Assembly: GCA_031549185.1 (NCBI GenBank)
Contig: JAVBQG010000001.1
Location: 41,540-105,539 of the forward strand
Length of the DNA: 64,000 bases
Direction of reading: 5' to 3'
DNA from: JAVBQG01 sp031549185
GTDB taxonomy: Bacteria; Synergistota; Synergistia; Synergistales; Synergistaceae
Below the pieces are notes generated by a model. That model saw only the letters and a program-made list of their open reading frames with translations, did not search any database and was not told the DNA's origin. The translations under genes and the position numbers were made by a program. Shown in pieces: positions 26,571 through 34,553 of this stretch (the first letter of the stretch is position 1; every line of letters begins with the position of its first letter).

Positions 26571-27420
26571 GGTTGGGCTTGTTTTCACCGGCGACCTGCT
26601 TCCTCTTATTTCACCGGCAGCAGGTCGATCACCACGCTGCAGGTGTCCCCCTTCGCGGTCGAGGCGAGCTGCCGCGTGGATTTTCTGCTCTGTGGATCGT
26701 TGGCGTCCCCGCTCCAGTAGCAAAGCGCCTCCGTGAAGCGGACGGGCGTATTGCCGTTGCGGCGCGAGGGTGTCCGTATCGCGTGCAATCGCCCAAAATG
26801 ATTCTCTAGGCGCATTGACCGGCCCGGTTGCCGGTGATAGACTTTCTTCACAAAAATCGAGAGTCGATATGCCCGGCTACGATCATCCCAAAGTCCCGAT
26901 TTGCGCGAGACCGAAGGTCATAAAAAGAGAATTGTGCGGATCCTGATATATCAATTTCGCAAAATCGGTTATCCGGTAATTGTAAAACGGGGCCGGCGCT
27001 GTTGGTTTTATTCTCGAATATGAACGGACGACAAATTTTTCGAGGCGATGTCACATGACCTGACTTGTGCGGTAGATAATAAGTTGCGAAACTCAATGAC
27101 AGCATGTATTTAGTTGTATCTATTACTAAAACTACAAGTACAATGCTTGTCAAAAAATGTCACCTGTTTAAAATTGAAAAACTGCCTGTTGACGGAAAAA
27201 TAGTTCCGTGATATTTTTACGAGACTTCTGCATTGAAAAGATTTTAATTTTTGAGAAACGTGCTTTGACGAATGCTTTCCGGGAATCCCGGTTGAAAATA
27301 AAGATTTTTCAAAAAACGCCAATTTTTCTTGTGTGAACGCAGCGCATTGGGAAGGGCTGCGAAGGTGATCGTGCGCTTTGTCTGTACGGAGCGCTTGCTC
27401 GCTGGAAGGACGGTGCGAAA
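26571..27420. other. Intergenic region with possible decayed frames, turning AT-rich
   Basis: About 850 bp lie between the repeat and the module 2 GGDEF gene. On the minus strand two overlapping frames (26848-27153 and 26606-26851) give protein-like sequence, for example FIFENKTNSAGPVLQLPDN and RFTEALCYWSGDANDPQSR. Neither has a good start or a recognisable family, so they may be remnants of one broken gene. From about 27000 to 27300 the sequence is much more AT-rich than its surroundings. It may contain the promoter of the EPS operon, though no clear consensus was found. Confidence 0.35.
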
Positions 27421-28290
27421 GTGAATAAGGGTGTTGGGTATCTCAGAAACGATATCGTGTTTTTCAATCTGCTGATGGTTTTCGTGCTGGTCGTCTTCAC
27501 GGCGGTCCTGCTCTTCGCGCCGGCGACCGGCTCGATGGAGATGTTCGTCCCCCTCGCGTGCCTGATGCTGAACGTGATCGTCGCCTACAACATGGGCTTG
27601 CAGCGCGGCATGCTGATGTCGATCCTGCTCACGTTCGCCTACGGTAGCTACGTCATCTACAACGCCGGCATGAGCGGCAACGTCTCCGACGTCAAGTTCG
27701 CACATATCCTGTGGATGATGTTCTTCCCGCTGGCTGGCATTCTGACGGGGAACCTCTCGCTCGTCGTCTCCCGCTACAAGCGCATGATGGACGAGAAGGA
27801 GAGCATCGCGAAGCTGGTCGCCATCGACGAACACACCGGCTTCTACAAGGAGCAGGAGTTCTTCAAGCAGCTGGACAAGGAGTTCGTACAGGCGAAGCGC
27901 TACAAGACCCCCCTCTCCATCCTCATTATCCAGATCACGAACTACGAGGAGTTGGCGATCATCTACGGGGATATCGACATGGTCAACATCCTGCGGACGA
28001 TCTCCGAGTACCTTTGCAAATGCCTGCGGCTCTGCGACGGCAAGTTCCTGATCGGAGAGGACGCGCTCAGCGTGATCCTGACCGAGACGGACGAAGCCGG
28101 CGCGCGGGTCGTTCTGGAGAAGCTGCACCTCACGCTGGAGCAGATCACGACGACGCTCCAGGACGGAGCGAAGAAGGTCGTCCGGGTCAAGCCGAGCATC
28201 GGCTTCGCCAGCCTGATACCCGCGCGCGATCAGGACTCCCTCGAGATATACGAGCGGGCCAAGGCCGAGCTGACCTACGACAGGGGCTGA
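27421..28290 (+). CDS. Membrane protein with degenerate GGDEF domain, putative c-di-GMP receptor
   Basis: This 289-residue protein has four hydrophobic segments in the first ~120 residues. Then come a short coiled coil (VVSRYKRMMDEKESIAKLVA) and a GGDEF-fold domain beginning at IDEHTGFYKEQEFFKQLDKE. The catalytic motif is GEDAL (212-216) and the usual DxF/N metal site is altered (IQITNYEEL), so cyclase activity is unlikely. R203-L-C-D206 preserves the RxxD inhibitory site with exactly five residues before GEDAL. This combination resembles PelD, a c-di-GMP receptor for Pel synthesis. GTG start; the diverged copy at 44519 aligns from the same residue. The GT2 gene starts five bases after its stop. 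Confidence 0.75.
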   Translation: MNKGVGYLRNDIVFFNLLMVFVLVVFTAVLLFAPATGSMEMFVPLACLMLNVIVAYNMGLQRGMLMSILLTFAYGSYVIYNAGMSGNVSDVKFAHILWMMFFPLAGILTGNLSLVVSRYKRMMDEKESIAKLVAIDEHTGFYKEQEFFKQLDKEFVQAKRYKTPLSILIIQITNYEELAIIYGDIDMVNILRTISEYLCKCLRLCDGKFLIGEDALSVILTETDEAGARVVLEKLHLTLEQITTTLQDGAKKVVRVKPSIGFASLIPARDQDSLEIYERAKAELTYDRG

Positions 28291-28295
28291 TCGAC

Positions 28296-29549
28296 GTGAC
28301 CGTCAATGCGGTGTTCGTCGCCGCGCTGGTCGCCATCTGGCTTCTCCTGTTCTACCACATCTTTCTGACGTGGGGCGGCTACCGGCACTTTACGAAGACC
28401 CTCACCACCTCGGATCTCGACATCGAGCTGGCGGAGTATCCCATGGTCTCCATCCTGATCCCCGCCCACAACGAGGAGGCGGTGATCGGGCGCACGATCG
28501 ACGCGATGGCGAGGCTCATCTATCCGAAGGGCAAACTCGAGATCATCGTCGTCGACGACGGCTCGAAGGACAGGACGCCCCATATTCTCGCGGAAAAGTG
28601 TCTGCGGTATCCGCAGTTGCAGGTTCTGACGCTGGAGACCTTCAACGGGGGCAAGGGCAAGGCGACGGCGCTCAACAACGGGCTCGAGATATGCAAGGGC
28701 GAGTACATCGTCGTCTATGACGCGGACAACACGCCGGAGCGGCGCGCGGTGCTCTACCTCGTGGGCGCCATCGTCCGCGACGAAAAGCTCGGCGCCGTGG
28801 TGGGCAAGTTCCGCACGCGCAACAAGAAGGTCAATCTGCTCACCCGCTTCATCAACATCGAGACGCTGAGCTTCCAGTGGCTGCTGCAGGCGGGGCGCTG
28901 CCATTTTTGGGGGCTGACCACCGTGCCGGGGACGAACTACATCATCCGCCGCTCGCTTCTCGACGAACTTGGGGGGTGGAACAAGGACGCCCTGACGGAG
29001 GACACGGAGCTCTCCATCCGCGTCTACGACCACGGCTATCGCATCTCCTGGCTGCCCCACTCGGTGACCTGGGAGCAGGAGCCCGAGTCGATGCGGGTGT
29101 GGCTGAAGCAGCGGACCCGCTGGGCGCAGGGCAATATGTGGATCATCTGGCACTACTTCTGGAAGGTGCCCGACCTGCGGAACTTCCGCATCATCGCCGA
29201 CATCGTATACTTCATTTTCCTGTACTTCGTCTTCTTCGTAGCCGTCATCCTGTCGGATCTGATCTTCCTGCTGGGGCTTCTGGGCCTCGCGGAGGTGACG
29301 ATCGAGGGGCCCTTCGGCCTCATCTGGATCCTCGCCTTCGTCCTGTTTGTGGCGGAGACGTACCTCTCCCTCTCGCTCGAACGGGGCGAGAGCACGCTGG
29401 AGAACTTTCTGCTCTCCTGCCTCATGTATTTCACGTACAGCCAGCTCTGGATCGTGCTGATATTCAGAGCCAGCTATCAGATCATAAAGCGCTGGTGTTC
29501 GCGAAACAAAGAGATACGCTGGTACAAGACGGAAAGGAGTTCGGGATAA
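28296..29549 (+). CDS. Cellulose-synthase-like GT2 glycosyltransferase (module 2)
   Basis: This 417-residue enzyme has an N-terminal helix, a GT-A domain and four C-terminal membrane segments. Motifs in order: IIVVDDGSKD, VVYDADNTPE (DxD), LTEDTELSIRV (ED) and LKQRTRWAQGN (QxxRW type). It is BcsA/PgaC-like but ends with TERSSG after the membrane part and has no PilZ domain. The start is GTG 28296 with AGGGG upstream; the long in-frame sequence upstream overlaps the GGDEF gene in another frame. It lies between the degenerate GGDEF and BcsB-like genes, so it is the polymerase of this EPS system. Confidence 0.92.
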   Translation: MTVNAVFVAALVAIWLLLFYHIFLTWGGYRHFTKTLTTSDLDIELAEYPMVSILIPAHNEEAVIGRTIDAMARLIYPKGKLEIIVVDDGSKDRTPHILAEKCLRYPQLQVLTLETFNGGKGKATALNNGLEICKGEYIVVYDADNTPERRAVLYLVGAIVRDEKLGAVVGKFRTRNKKVNLLTRFINIETLSFQWLLQAGRCHFWGLTTVPGTNYIIRRSLLDELGGWNKDALTEDTELSIRVYDHGYRISWLPHSVTWEQEPESMRVWLKQRTRWAQGNMWIIWHYFWKVPDLRNFRIIADIVYFIFLYFVFFVAVILSDLIFLLGLLGLAEVTIEGPFGLIWILAFVLFVAETYLSLSLERGESTLENFLLSCLMYFTYSQLWIVLIFRASYQIIKRWCSRNKEIRWYKTERSSG

Positions 29550-29550
29550 T

Positions 29551-31692
29551 TTGATTTACGAAGACGGTTTTATGAAAAGATCCATCCATTTGTTATTCGC
29601 GCTCTTGTTGCTGACGCTCTTCTCCGTTTCGTGTGCCGCAGTGGCGGAGGCCGCTCTCCTGCAGTGGGCGCCCGCGCCGGGCGAGGTGGCGCACAGGGAG
29701 CCGTACTCGCGCCCCCTCTTCATGGAGGACGAGGTATTGCGCAACCCCAACAGCGGGGTGATGACGTACCTGGAGCTGTTCCCGGAGACCCGGATCGCCG
29801 AGACGGCGGTCCTGGATCTGTGGTACTCCTACTCGCCGATCGTCATCCCGGACATCTCGACGATGACCGTCTCGGTGAACGGAACGCCGGTCGACAGCCG
29901 CATCCTCGAGGTCGACGGCGCCGCACGCTCCAATTGGAGCGTGAAGGTACCGGGCACGCTCTTCCGCACCGGCCAGAACGAGGTCGAGATCTCGGTGGTG
30001 CATCGCACGATTGACGGCCTCTGCCGCGACATCGACAACAGCGCGAACTGGTTCATCATCCGGCCCGAAACGCGGCTGAACTTCGTGCTCGAGAGCGCGC
30101 AGTACAAGCTGTCCAGCTTCCCGCGACCGTTCGTCGACCCCTACACCGCCTCGAAGACGAACACCGTGATCTATCTGCCGGAGAACCCGGACGAGGATAC
30201 GCTCTCCGCCGCCATGAACCTCTCGACGCTGCTGGGGCAGGCCAGCTTCTCCGGCGCCTTCCCGAAGCGCCTGCAGATCCGGCTTGGAGAGCCGGGGCAG
30301 GCCGAGGCGAACGAGGTCGTCTTCGGCAAGACGAGCGAGCTCCTGCCCGAGCTGGCGGGAGAGAACCTCTCCGCCGACGTGCCGGTGCTGACGCTTCAGA
30401 CGCTGCCGAACGGCTACACGAGGCTCCTGATCACGGCGGAGGACAGCAAGGCGTTCGAACGCGCCGTGTCGGCGCTGGGCCGTCCGCAGCTCGTGAGAAC
30501 CTTCGTGGCGAACCAGGTGGCTCTCTCCGCGCCGCTGGCCGATCTGCCGGTGACCACGCTCGCGAAGCTGTTCCGCGACAAGCGGCAGACCTTTACGCTG
30601 GCGAACTTCGGCTACACGGACGACATCCCCGTGACCGGCGCCTTCCACCAGGAGGCGTTCGTCGACATTCCGCGTCCGCCGAACTACAAGGCGGGCGACG
30701 GTTCGTACGTCGAACTGCGCTTCCGCCACTCGCGGATCCTCGATCCGAAGAAGTCGGCGGTGACCATCTACATCAACGACATCCCCATCCGCGCGGTGGC
30801 GCTGTTACAGGAGAACGCCGACGGCGGCGTCCTGCGCGCCCCGATTCCGGCCTCGGAGCTGAACCGCCCGTCCTGGCGCGTGCGCTTCGGCTTCTACCAC
30901 GACCTGGGCATCGTCGACTGCTCCAAACGCTACGACGAGGTCGCCTGGTCGGTGATCGAGAAGGAGACGACCGTGTACCTCAACACGGGCAAGGTCCCCT
31001 ACGTGCCGGTGTGGGACAACTTCCCCAACGACTTCTACGTCGGCGGGAGCGGCCGCATCGACCTGACCATGCTGCTGGCGATGGAGGGCCCCGCGCAGTC
31101 CGACTTCACCACCGCCGGCATCCTCGCCTACTACATCGGCATCTTCCACAGCAGCGAGATTCACTGGCGGGTCCGCCCTGCGGAGGGTTTCGACGCCGAG
31201 TCCGCGCCGGGAACGATCATCGCCCTGGGGCGTAACAGCGAGGCGGGGCGCTGGGGACCGCTCGAGAAGTACATGCCGATCTACCCCCAGGGGAGCGGCT
31301 ATCGCGTGGCGGGGAACCTCGACGTCGAGCCGAGCGTCCTGAAGGACTTCGACGTCTACCAGATCGGGCGCGTGAGCGAGGGCAAGTGGCTCTACGCCTT
31401 CATGTTCAAGCACAACAGCCGGCTCAACGATCTGCTCGCCTATTCCCTCCAGGGCGGAGCTTCCCTGCGCGGGCAGGTTTCGTTGGTCGACGAGAGGGGC
31501 AAGGTGACTTCGTTCCTGGGCGAGGCGCCCGCACCGGAGCAACCGAACCCGTCGGGGGCGCCCACTGAGGGCAATTCGCTTCTGGCCCGCCTCTCGACGA
31601 TGGACGGAACGGCGGGGACGTACATCCTCGTGCTGGTCCTCGTCCTGGCCGTGACGATCGCGCTCACGTTCCTGATGCGGAGAAGGCGGTAA
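29551..31692 (+). CDS. BcsB-like periplasmic synthase subunit (module 2)
   Basis: This 713-residue protein has an N-terminal signal (LLFALLLLTLFSVSCAA), a long beta-rich periplasmic region, and a single C-terminal membrane anchor (YILVLVLVLAVTIALTFL) followed by RRRR. This is the layout of BcsB, which guides the nascent glucan across the periplasm. Family-like stretches include MTVSVNGTPVDSRIL, EVEISVVHRTIDGLCRD and ELRFRHSRILDPKKSAVTIY. The TTG at 29551 aligns best in length with the copy at 45191; ATG 29572 is the alternative. It follows the GT2 stop by one base. Confidence 0.85.
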   Translation: MIYEDGFMKRSIHLLFALLLLTLFSVSCAAVAEAALLQWAPAPGEVAHREPYSRPLFMEDEVLRNPNSGVMTYLELFPETRIAETAVLDLWYSYSPIVIPDISTMTVSVNGTPVDSRILEVDGAARSNWSVKVPGTLFRTGQNEVEISVVHRTIDGLCRDIDNSANWFIIRPETRLNFVLESAQYKLSSFPRPFVDPYTASKTNTVIYLPENPDEDTLSAAMNLSTLLGQASFSGAFPKRLQIRLGEPGQAEANEVVFGKTSELLPELAGENLSADVPVLTLQTLPNGYTRLLITAEDSKAFERAVSALGRPQLVRTFVANQVALSAPLADLPVTTLAKLFRDKRQTFTLANFGYTDDIPVTGAFHQEAFVDIPRPPNYKAGDGSYVELRFRHSRILDPKKSAVTIYINDIPIRAVALLQENADGGVLRAPIPASELNRPSWRVRFGFYHDLGIVDCSKRYDEVAWSVIEKETTVYLNTGKVPYVPVWDNFPNDFYVGGSGRIDLTMLLAMEGPAQSDFTTAGILAYYIGIFHSSEIHWRVRPAEGFDAESAPGTIIALGRNSEAGRWGPLEKYMPIYPQGSGYRVAGNLDVEPSVLKDFDVYQIGRVSEGKWLYAFMFKHNSRLNDLLAYSLQGGASLRGQVSLVDERGKVTSFLGEAPAPEQPNPSGAPTEGNSLLARLSTMDGTAGTYILVLVLVLAVTIALTFLMRRRR

Positions 31693-31694
31693 CC

Positions 31695-31814
31695 GGAGCT
31701 GTACAAAAGCACCGTTTTTCGTAGCAACGCGCATTGCGCGTCCGCTGAGAATCGTGGTTTTTTCGGGGCAATCGGACGCGCAATGCGCGCCCTACGATGG
31801 TATTACACAGCCCC
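31695..31814. repeat. GGGGCTGTG palindromic element, copy
   Basis: The ends GGAGCTGTAC and CACAGCCCC are inverted. Internally the palindromes ACGCGCATTGCGCGT and ACGCGCAATGCGCG repeat. It separates the BcsB-like and outer-membrane-barrel genes, where the other EPS copy (47261-47279) has only 19 bases, so it was probably inserted after the duplication. Confidence 0.75.
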
Positions 31815-31852
31815 CGTGCGAACGATTTATCCAAGGAGGGAGCAAAAGAAAC

Positions 31853-33841
31853 ATGCCGACTCGTTCGGTCCTGACAAAAACAATCTGTGGCGGCTGTTGC
31901 TGCGTACTTTTCCTGTACTGGATCTCCGTCGCCGGGGCGGGGTCTGCGATCAGCGTGCCCAAGGACGCGCGTGCCTCGATCGAAACCGCGCTGGCCGTGC
32001 TGGAGGAGCGCAAGGCGAAGGAACAGCAGAAGAAGGACCTCGCGGAGGCCGAGGAGTACGTCAAGACCTCGGAGGCGGAGGCGCTGCGCGCCGAGGCCGA
32101 GGCCGAGGAGGCCCGCAAGGCCGCCGAGAAGGCTGAACGCGAGGCCGACGAGGCAGAGCGGGCCAAGCTCTCCACCGCGCAAGAGGCCAAAGAAGCCGCC
32201 GATTACGCCAGCCGGCTGATGGAGGCCACGACGAAGGCCCAATTGGAGGCGAACGCCGCGGAGCGCAGCGCCACTGCGAAGGAGGCTGCCACGACGCGCC
32301 GGGATCGTGCCGCGATGGCGGAGGAGGACGAGGCGGAAGCTCTTCGCTTCCCCGTGCCGGCGTACGAGGGCGACCGCAGGCCCGGGCTGGGCGACACGGA
32401 CGAGCTGCGCGTGGCGGAGGGCGAACAGTGGACGCAGGAGAGGTCTCAGCGGGAGCTCGACGCAGCCAGAAAAACGGACCCCCCAACCCCCAAGAAGAAG
32501 CGCTCCGCTCCTCCCGCCGACTGGGGGGCCGTGAACCGCGCGTATCGCCGGGCGGCCGACCTGCAGAAGATTGCCGACGAGGCAAATAAGCGGGCCGAGG
32601 ACGCCTTGCGCGCCGTCGACGAGAAGGTCGCCGCCGCCGAGGCCGCCGCCGCGCGGGCCGAGGACGCGACTCTCATCCTGGCCGACGCCAGGGGAGCGCT
32701 CGCCGATTACGAGGCCTACGCCAGAGACGCGCGCGCGGACGCGGATCAGATGCTGGTCGACCGTGACAACCTCGTCCGTTCGATCAACAGCCCGCCGACC
32801 GCGCGCAACGCGGGCGCCGCCGTCGAGTACTATCACTGGGACGACGGCAGGATGCGCAGCGGCTACCAGACCGCGATCCCGATCGAGTTCGGCTCCTGGC
32901 GGCCGGAGTTTTCCTACGGCGTGTACACGCAGTACATCATGTCGGACAACCTCGATACCCTCACGGACACGACCCTCTATCTGGGCGCGAGCACCATCCG
33001 GGAGAAGTACTGGTGGGATTACTCCCTGGCGATCAACGTCCCCACCGGCAAATCCGCCCTCGACTGGGGCGAGCGCTACGCGCGAGTGACGGAAGACCTG
33101 ACGCGAGTCGAGCAGTTCGGCAAGGGCTGGCAGTTCACCCCCGGGGTCGCCTACAGCTGGCGGACGAACGGGACGGACGTCTGGACGATCGGCACCACCT
33201 ACACCTACGGCCTGGAGTACGACCCGACGAGCGACATCCCCAACGACGATCTCACCCCCGGCGACGAGTGGGGCAAGTTCCTCCGCTATCAGCACGTGGA
33301 GGAGAAGTGGCAGTTCGTCGGCGAGCTGCTCAATACCTCGTACGGGCGCACGAAGATCAAGAACGGTTCCTCCTACCGCGACAGCGACTCCTGGGAGGGG
33401 CGCCTGACCTACAACCGCGTGTTGAACGAGGAGCAGAACCTGATGTTCTACTACTGGCTGGCGCGCCAGAGCCAGACGGACGTCCCCTTCGCGACGGACG
33501 ACCCGCTGGTGCACTACTTCGGCACCATGTGGACCAAGCAACTGAACGACCGGGGCAAGCTCCGGGTCACCGCCGACGTGATGACGACGAACGGCAGCCG
33601 CTACTTCGGCCTGTACAGCTATCGCGACATGGCCGGCAACCCGCAGTACGGCGCCGAGATGGTCGACGGCCGCACGAAGTACACCTTCGGCATCGGCTAC
33701 GACCGCGCGATCAGCGCGGATAACAGACTCTATCTGGGGGTCGAGTACTTCCAGATGCACGACGGCAAATCAACGATCGGCTACCCCGCCACCACCTACG
33801 ATGGCGTCAACGCCTACCTGTCGTTCTTCAAGACGTTCTAG
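31853..33841 (+). CDS. Outer-membrane beta-barrel with periplasmic coiled coil (module 2 export porin)
   Basis: This 662-residue protein has a signal peptide (residues 1-32, TICGGCCCVLFLYWISVAGA). Next is an Ala/Glu/Lys/Arg-rich helical region of about 280 residues with long heptad stretches (AEAEEARKAAEKAEREADEA), then a C-terminal ~330-residue beta-barrel with alternating aromatic strands (WRPEFSYGVYTQYIMSDNLD, WQFVGELLNTSYGRT) ending in an aromatic residue (FFKTF). In Bcs, Pga and Pel systems the porin carries TPR repeats on its periplasmic side; here a coiled coil occupies that position. The start ATG 31853 is preferred because it begins the signal peptide and has AAGGAGGG upstream. The role as exporter is inferred from context. 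Confidence 0.75.
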   Translation: MPTRSVLTKTICGGCCCVLFLYWISVAGAGSAISVPKDARASIETALAVLEERKAKEQQKKDLAEAEEYVKTSEAEALRAEAEAEEARKAAEKAEREADEAERAKLSTAQEAKEAADYASRLMEATTKAQLEANAAERSATAKEAATTRRDRAAMAEEDEAEALRFPVPAYEGDRRPGLGDTDELRVAEGEQWTQERSQRELDAARKTDPPTPKKKRSAPPADWGAVNRAYRRAADLQKIADEANKRAEDALRAVDEKVAAAEAAAARAEDATLILADARGALADYEAYARDARADADQMLVDRDNLVRSINSPPTARNAGAAVEYYHWDDGRMRSGYQTAIPIEFGSWRPEFSYGVYTQYIMSDNLDTLTDTTLYLGASTIREKYWWDYSLAINVPTGKSALDWGERYARVTEDLTRVEQFGKGWQFTPGVAYSWRTNGTDVWTIGTTYTYGLEYDPTSDIPNDDLTPGDEWGKFLRYQHVEEKWQFVGELLNTSYGRTKIKNGSSYRDSDSWEGRLTYNRVLNEEQNLMFYYWLARQSQTDVPFATDDPLVHYFGTMWTKQLNDRGKLRVTADVMTTNGSRYFGLYSYRDMAGNPQYGAEMVDGRTKYTFGIGYDRAISADNRLYLGVEYFQMHDGKSTIGYPATTYDGVNAYLSFFKTF

Positions 33842-33873
33842 TTTAATTGAAGGAAAAACGAAAAACAGACGAG

Positions 33874-33907
33874 CCGCGGGATGCCGAAAAGGCCCTCGCG
33901 GTTTTTT
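33874..33907 (+). terminator. Terminator after the module 2 porin
   Basis: CCGCGGG pairs with CCCTCGCGG (one bulged T) and is followed by six T residues (33902-33907). It ends the operon GGDEF-GT2-BcsB-porin. Confidence 0.75.
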
Positions 33908-33933
33908 AACGTAGCGATACCCGCAATTTTGTA

Positions 33934-33962
33934 TTGCGATTGTGCGCACATTGCGATATTAT
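33934..33962 (+). promoter_or_regulatory. dinJ-yafQ promoter with overlapping operator
   Basis: TTGCGA (33934-33939) and TATTAT (33957-33962) are 17 bases apart. Inside the spacer the perfect palindrome TGTGCGCACA (33941-33950) is flanked by two TTGCGAT repeats. Antitoxins of the RelB/DinJ type repress their own promoters at such palindromes. Ribosome site GGGAGGTGG follows. Confidence 0.6.
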
Positions 33963-33981
33963 TTTCCGGGAGGTGGTTCGT

Positions 33982-34266
33982 ATGTCTAAGACCGCCAATT
34001 TGAACATCAGGATCGACCCTGAGACGAAGAAGGGGGCGGAGCAGCTCTTCTCCAGCTTCGGTATCACGATTACCGACGCCGTGAATATTTTCCTGCGCCA
34101 ATCCCTGATGGTTGGGGGGTTGCCCTTTGCTTTGCGTCAGCCGCGCTTCAATGCGGCGACGGAGGCCGCCATGCAGGAGGCGCGGGAGATTGCGGCGGGG
34201 AAGATACCTGCCCAAAGTTACTCTTCGGCGAGGGAACTCTTCGCGGAGCTTGATGAAGAATGCTGA
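33982..34266 (+). CDS. dinJ: RelB/DinJ-family antitoxin
   Basis: This 94-residue protein begins with the ribbon-helix-helix motif TANLNIRIDPETKKGAEQLFSSFGITITDAVNIFLRQ (in pieces: TANLNIRIDPETKKGAEQ, GITITDAVNIFLRQS), characteristic of DinJ, followed by GGLPFALRQPRFN. GGGAGGTGG lies six bases before the ATG. It overlaps the toxin start by seven bases. The pair is inserted between the porin and hydrolase genes of EPS module 2 and is absent from the duplicated copy. Confidence 0.9.
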   Translation: MSKTANLNIRIDPETKKGAEQLFSSFGITITDAVNIFLRQSLMVGGLPFALRQPRFNAATEAAMQEAREIAAGKIPAQSYSSARELFAELDEEC

Positions 34267-34535
34267 CCCTGCGACAAACCTCGCGGTTTCGTCGTGACTA
34301 CAAATTGGCGAAAAAGCGGGGTTGCAACATGGCATTGCTTGAGACGGTGGTGCAGTCGCTTATCGAGGAAAAGCCTCTCGATCCGAAATATCGGGACCAC
34401 GCCTTGACGGGCCAATATATGGGGTTTCGCGAGTGCCATATTCTGCCGGACTGGCTGCTGATTTATTGGATCGAAGAGGGCCTGTGTATCCTCGTCGTAT
34501 CCCGCATCGGCACCCACACCGACTTGTTTGACTGA
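34260..34535 (+). CDS. yafQ: YafQ-family mRNA interferase toxin
   Basis: This 91-residue RelE-superfamily toxin has the YafQ pattern: FRRDYKLAKKRG at the N-terminus, YRDHALTGQYMGFRECHILPDW with its key histidines, and the C-terminal RIGTHTDLF. YafQ cleaves ribosome-bound mRNA. The fit in length and motifs is very good. It is translationally coupled to the antitoxin. Confidence 0.92.
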   Translation: MLTLRQTSRFRRDYKLAKKRGCNMALLETVVQSLIEEKPLDPKYRDHALTGQYMGFRECHILPDWLLIYWIEEGLCILVVSRIGTHTDLFD

Positions 34536-34553
34536 CACAGAAGCTCGTCTCAT

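Noticed and set aside
27000..27420. c-di-GMP (GEMM) riboswitch before the EPS operon
   Set aside because: The AT-rich leader lacks the conserved GEMM core; no convincing paired elements were seen.
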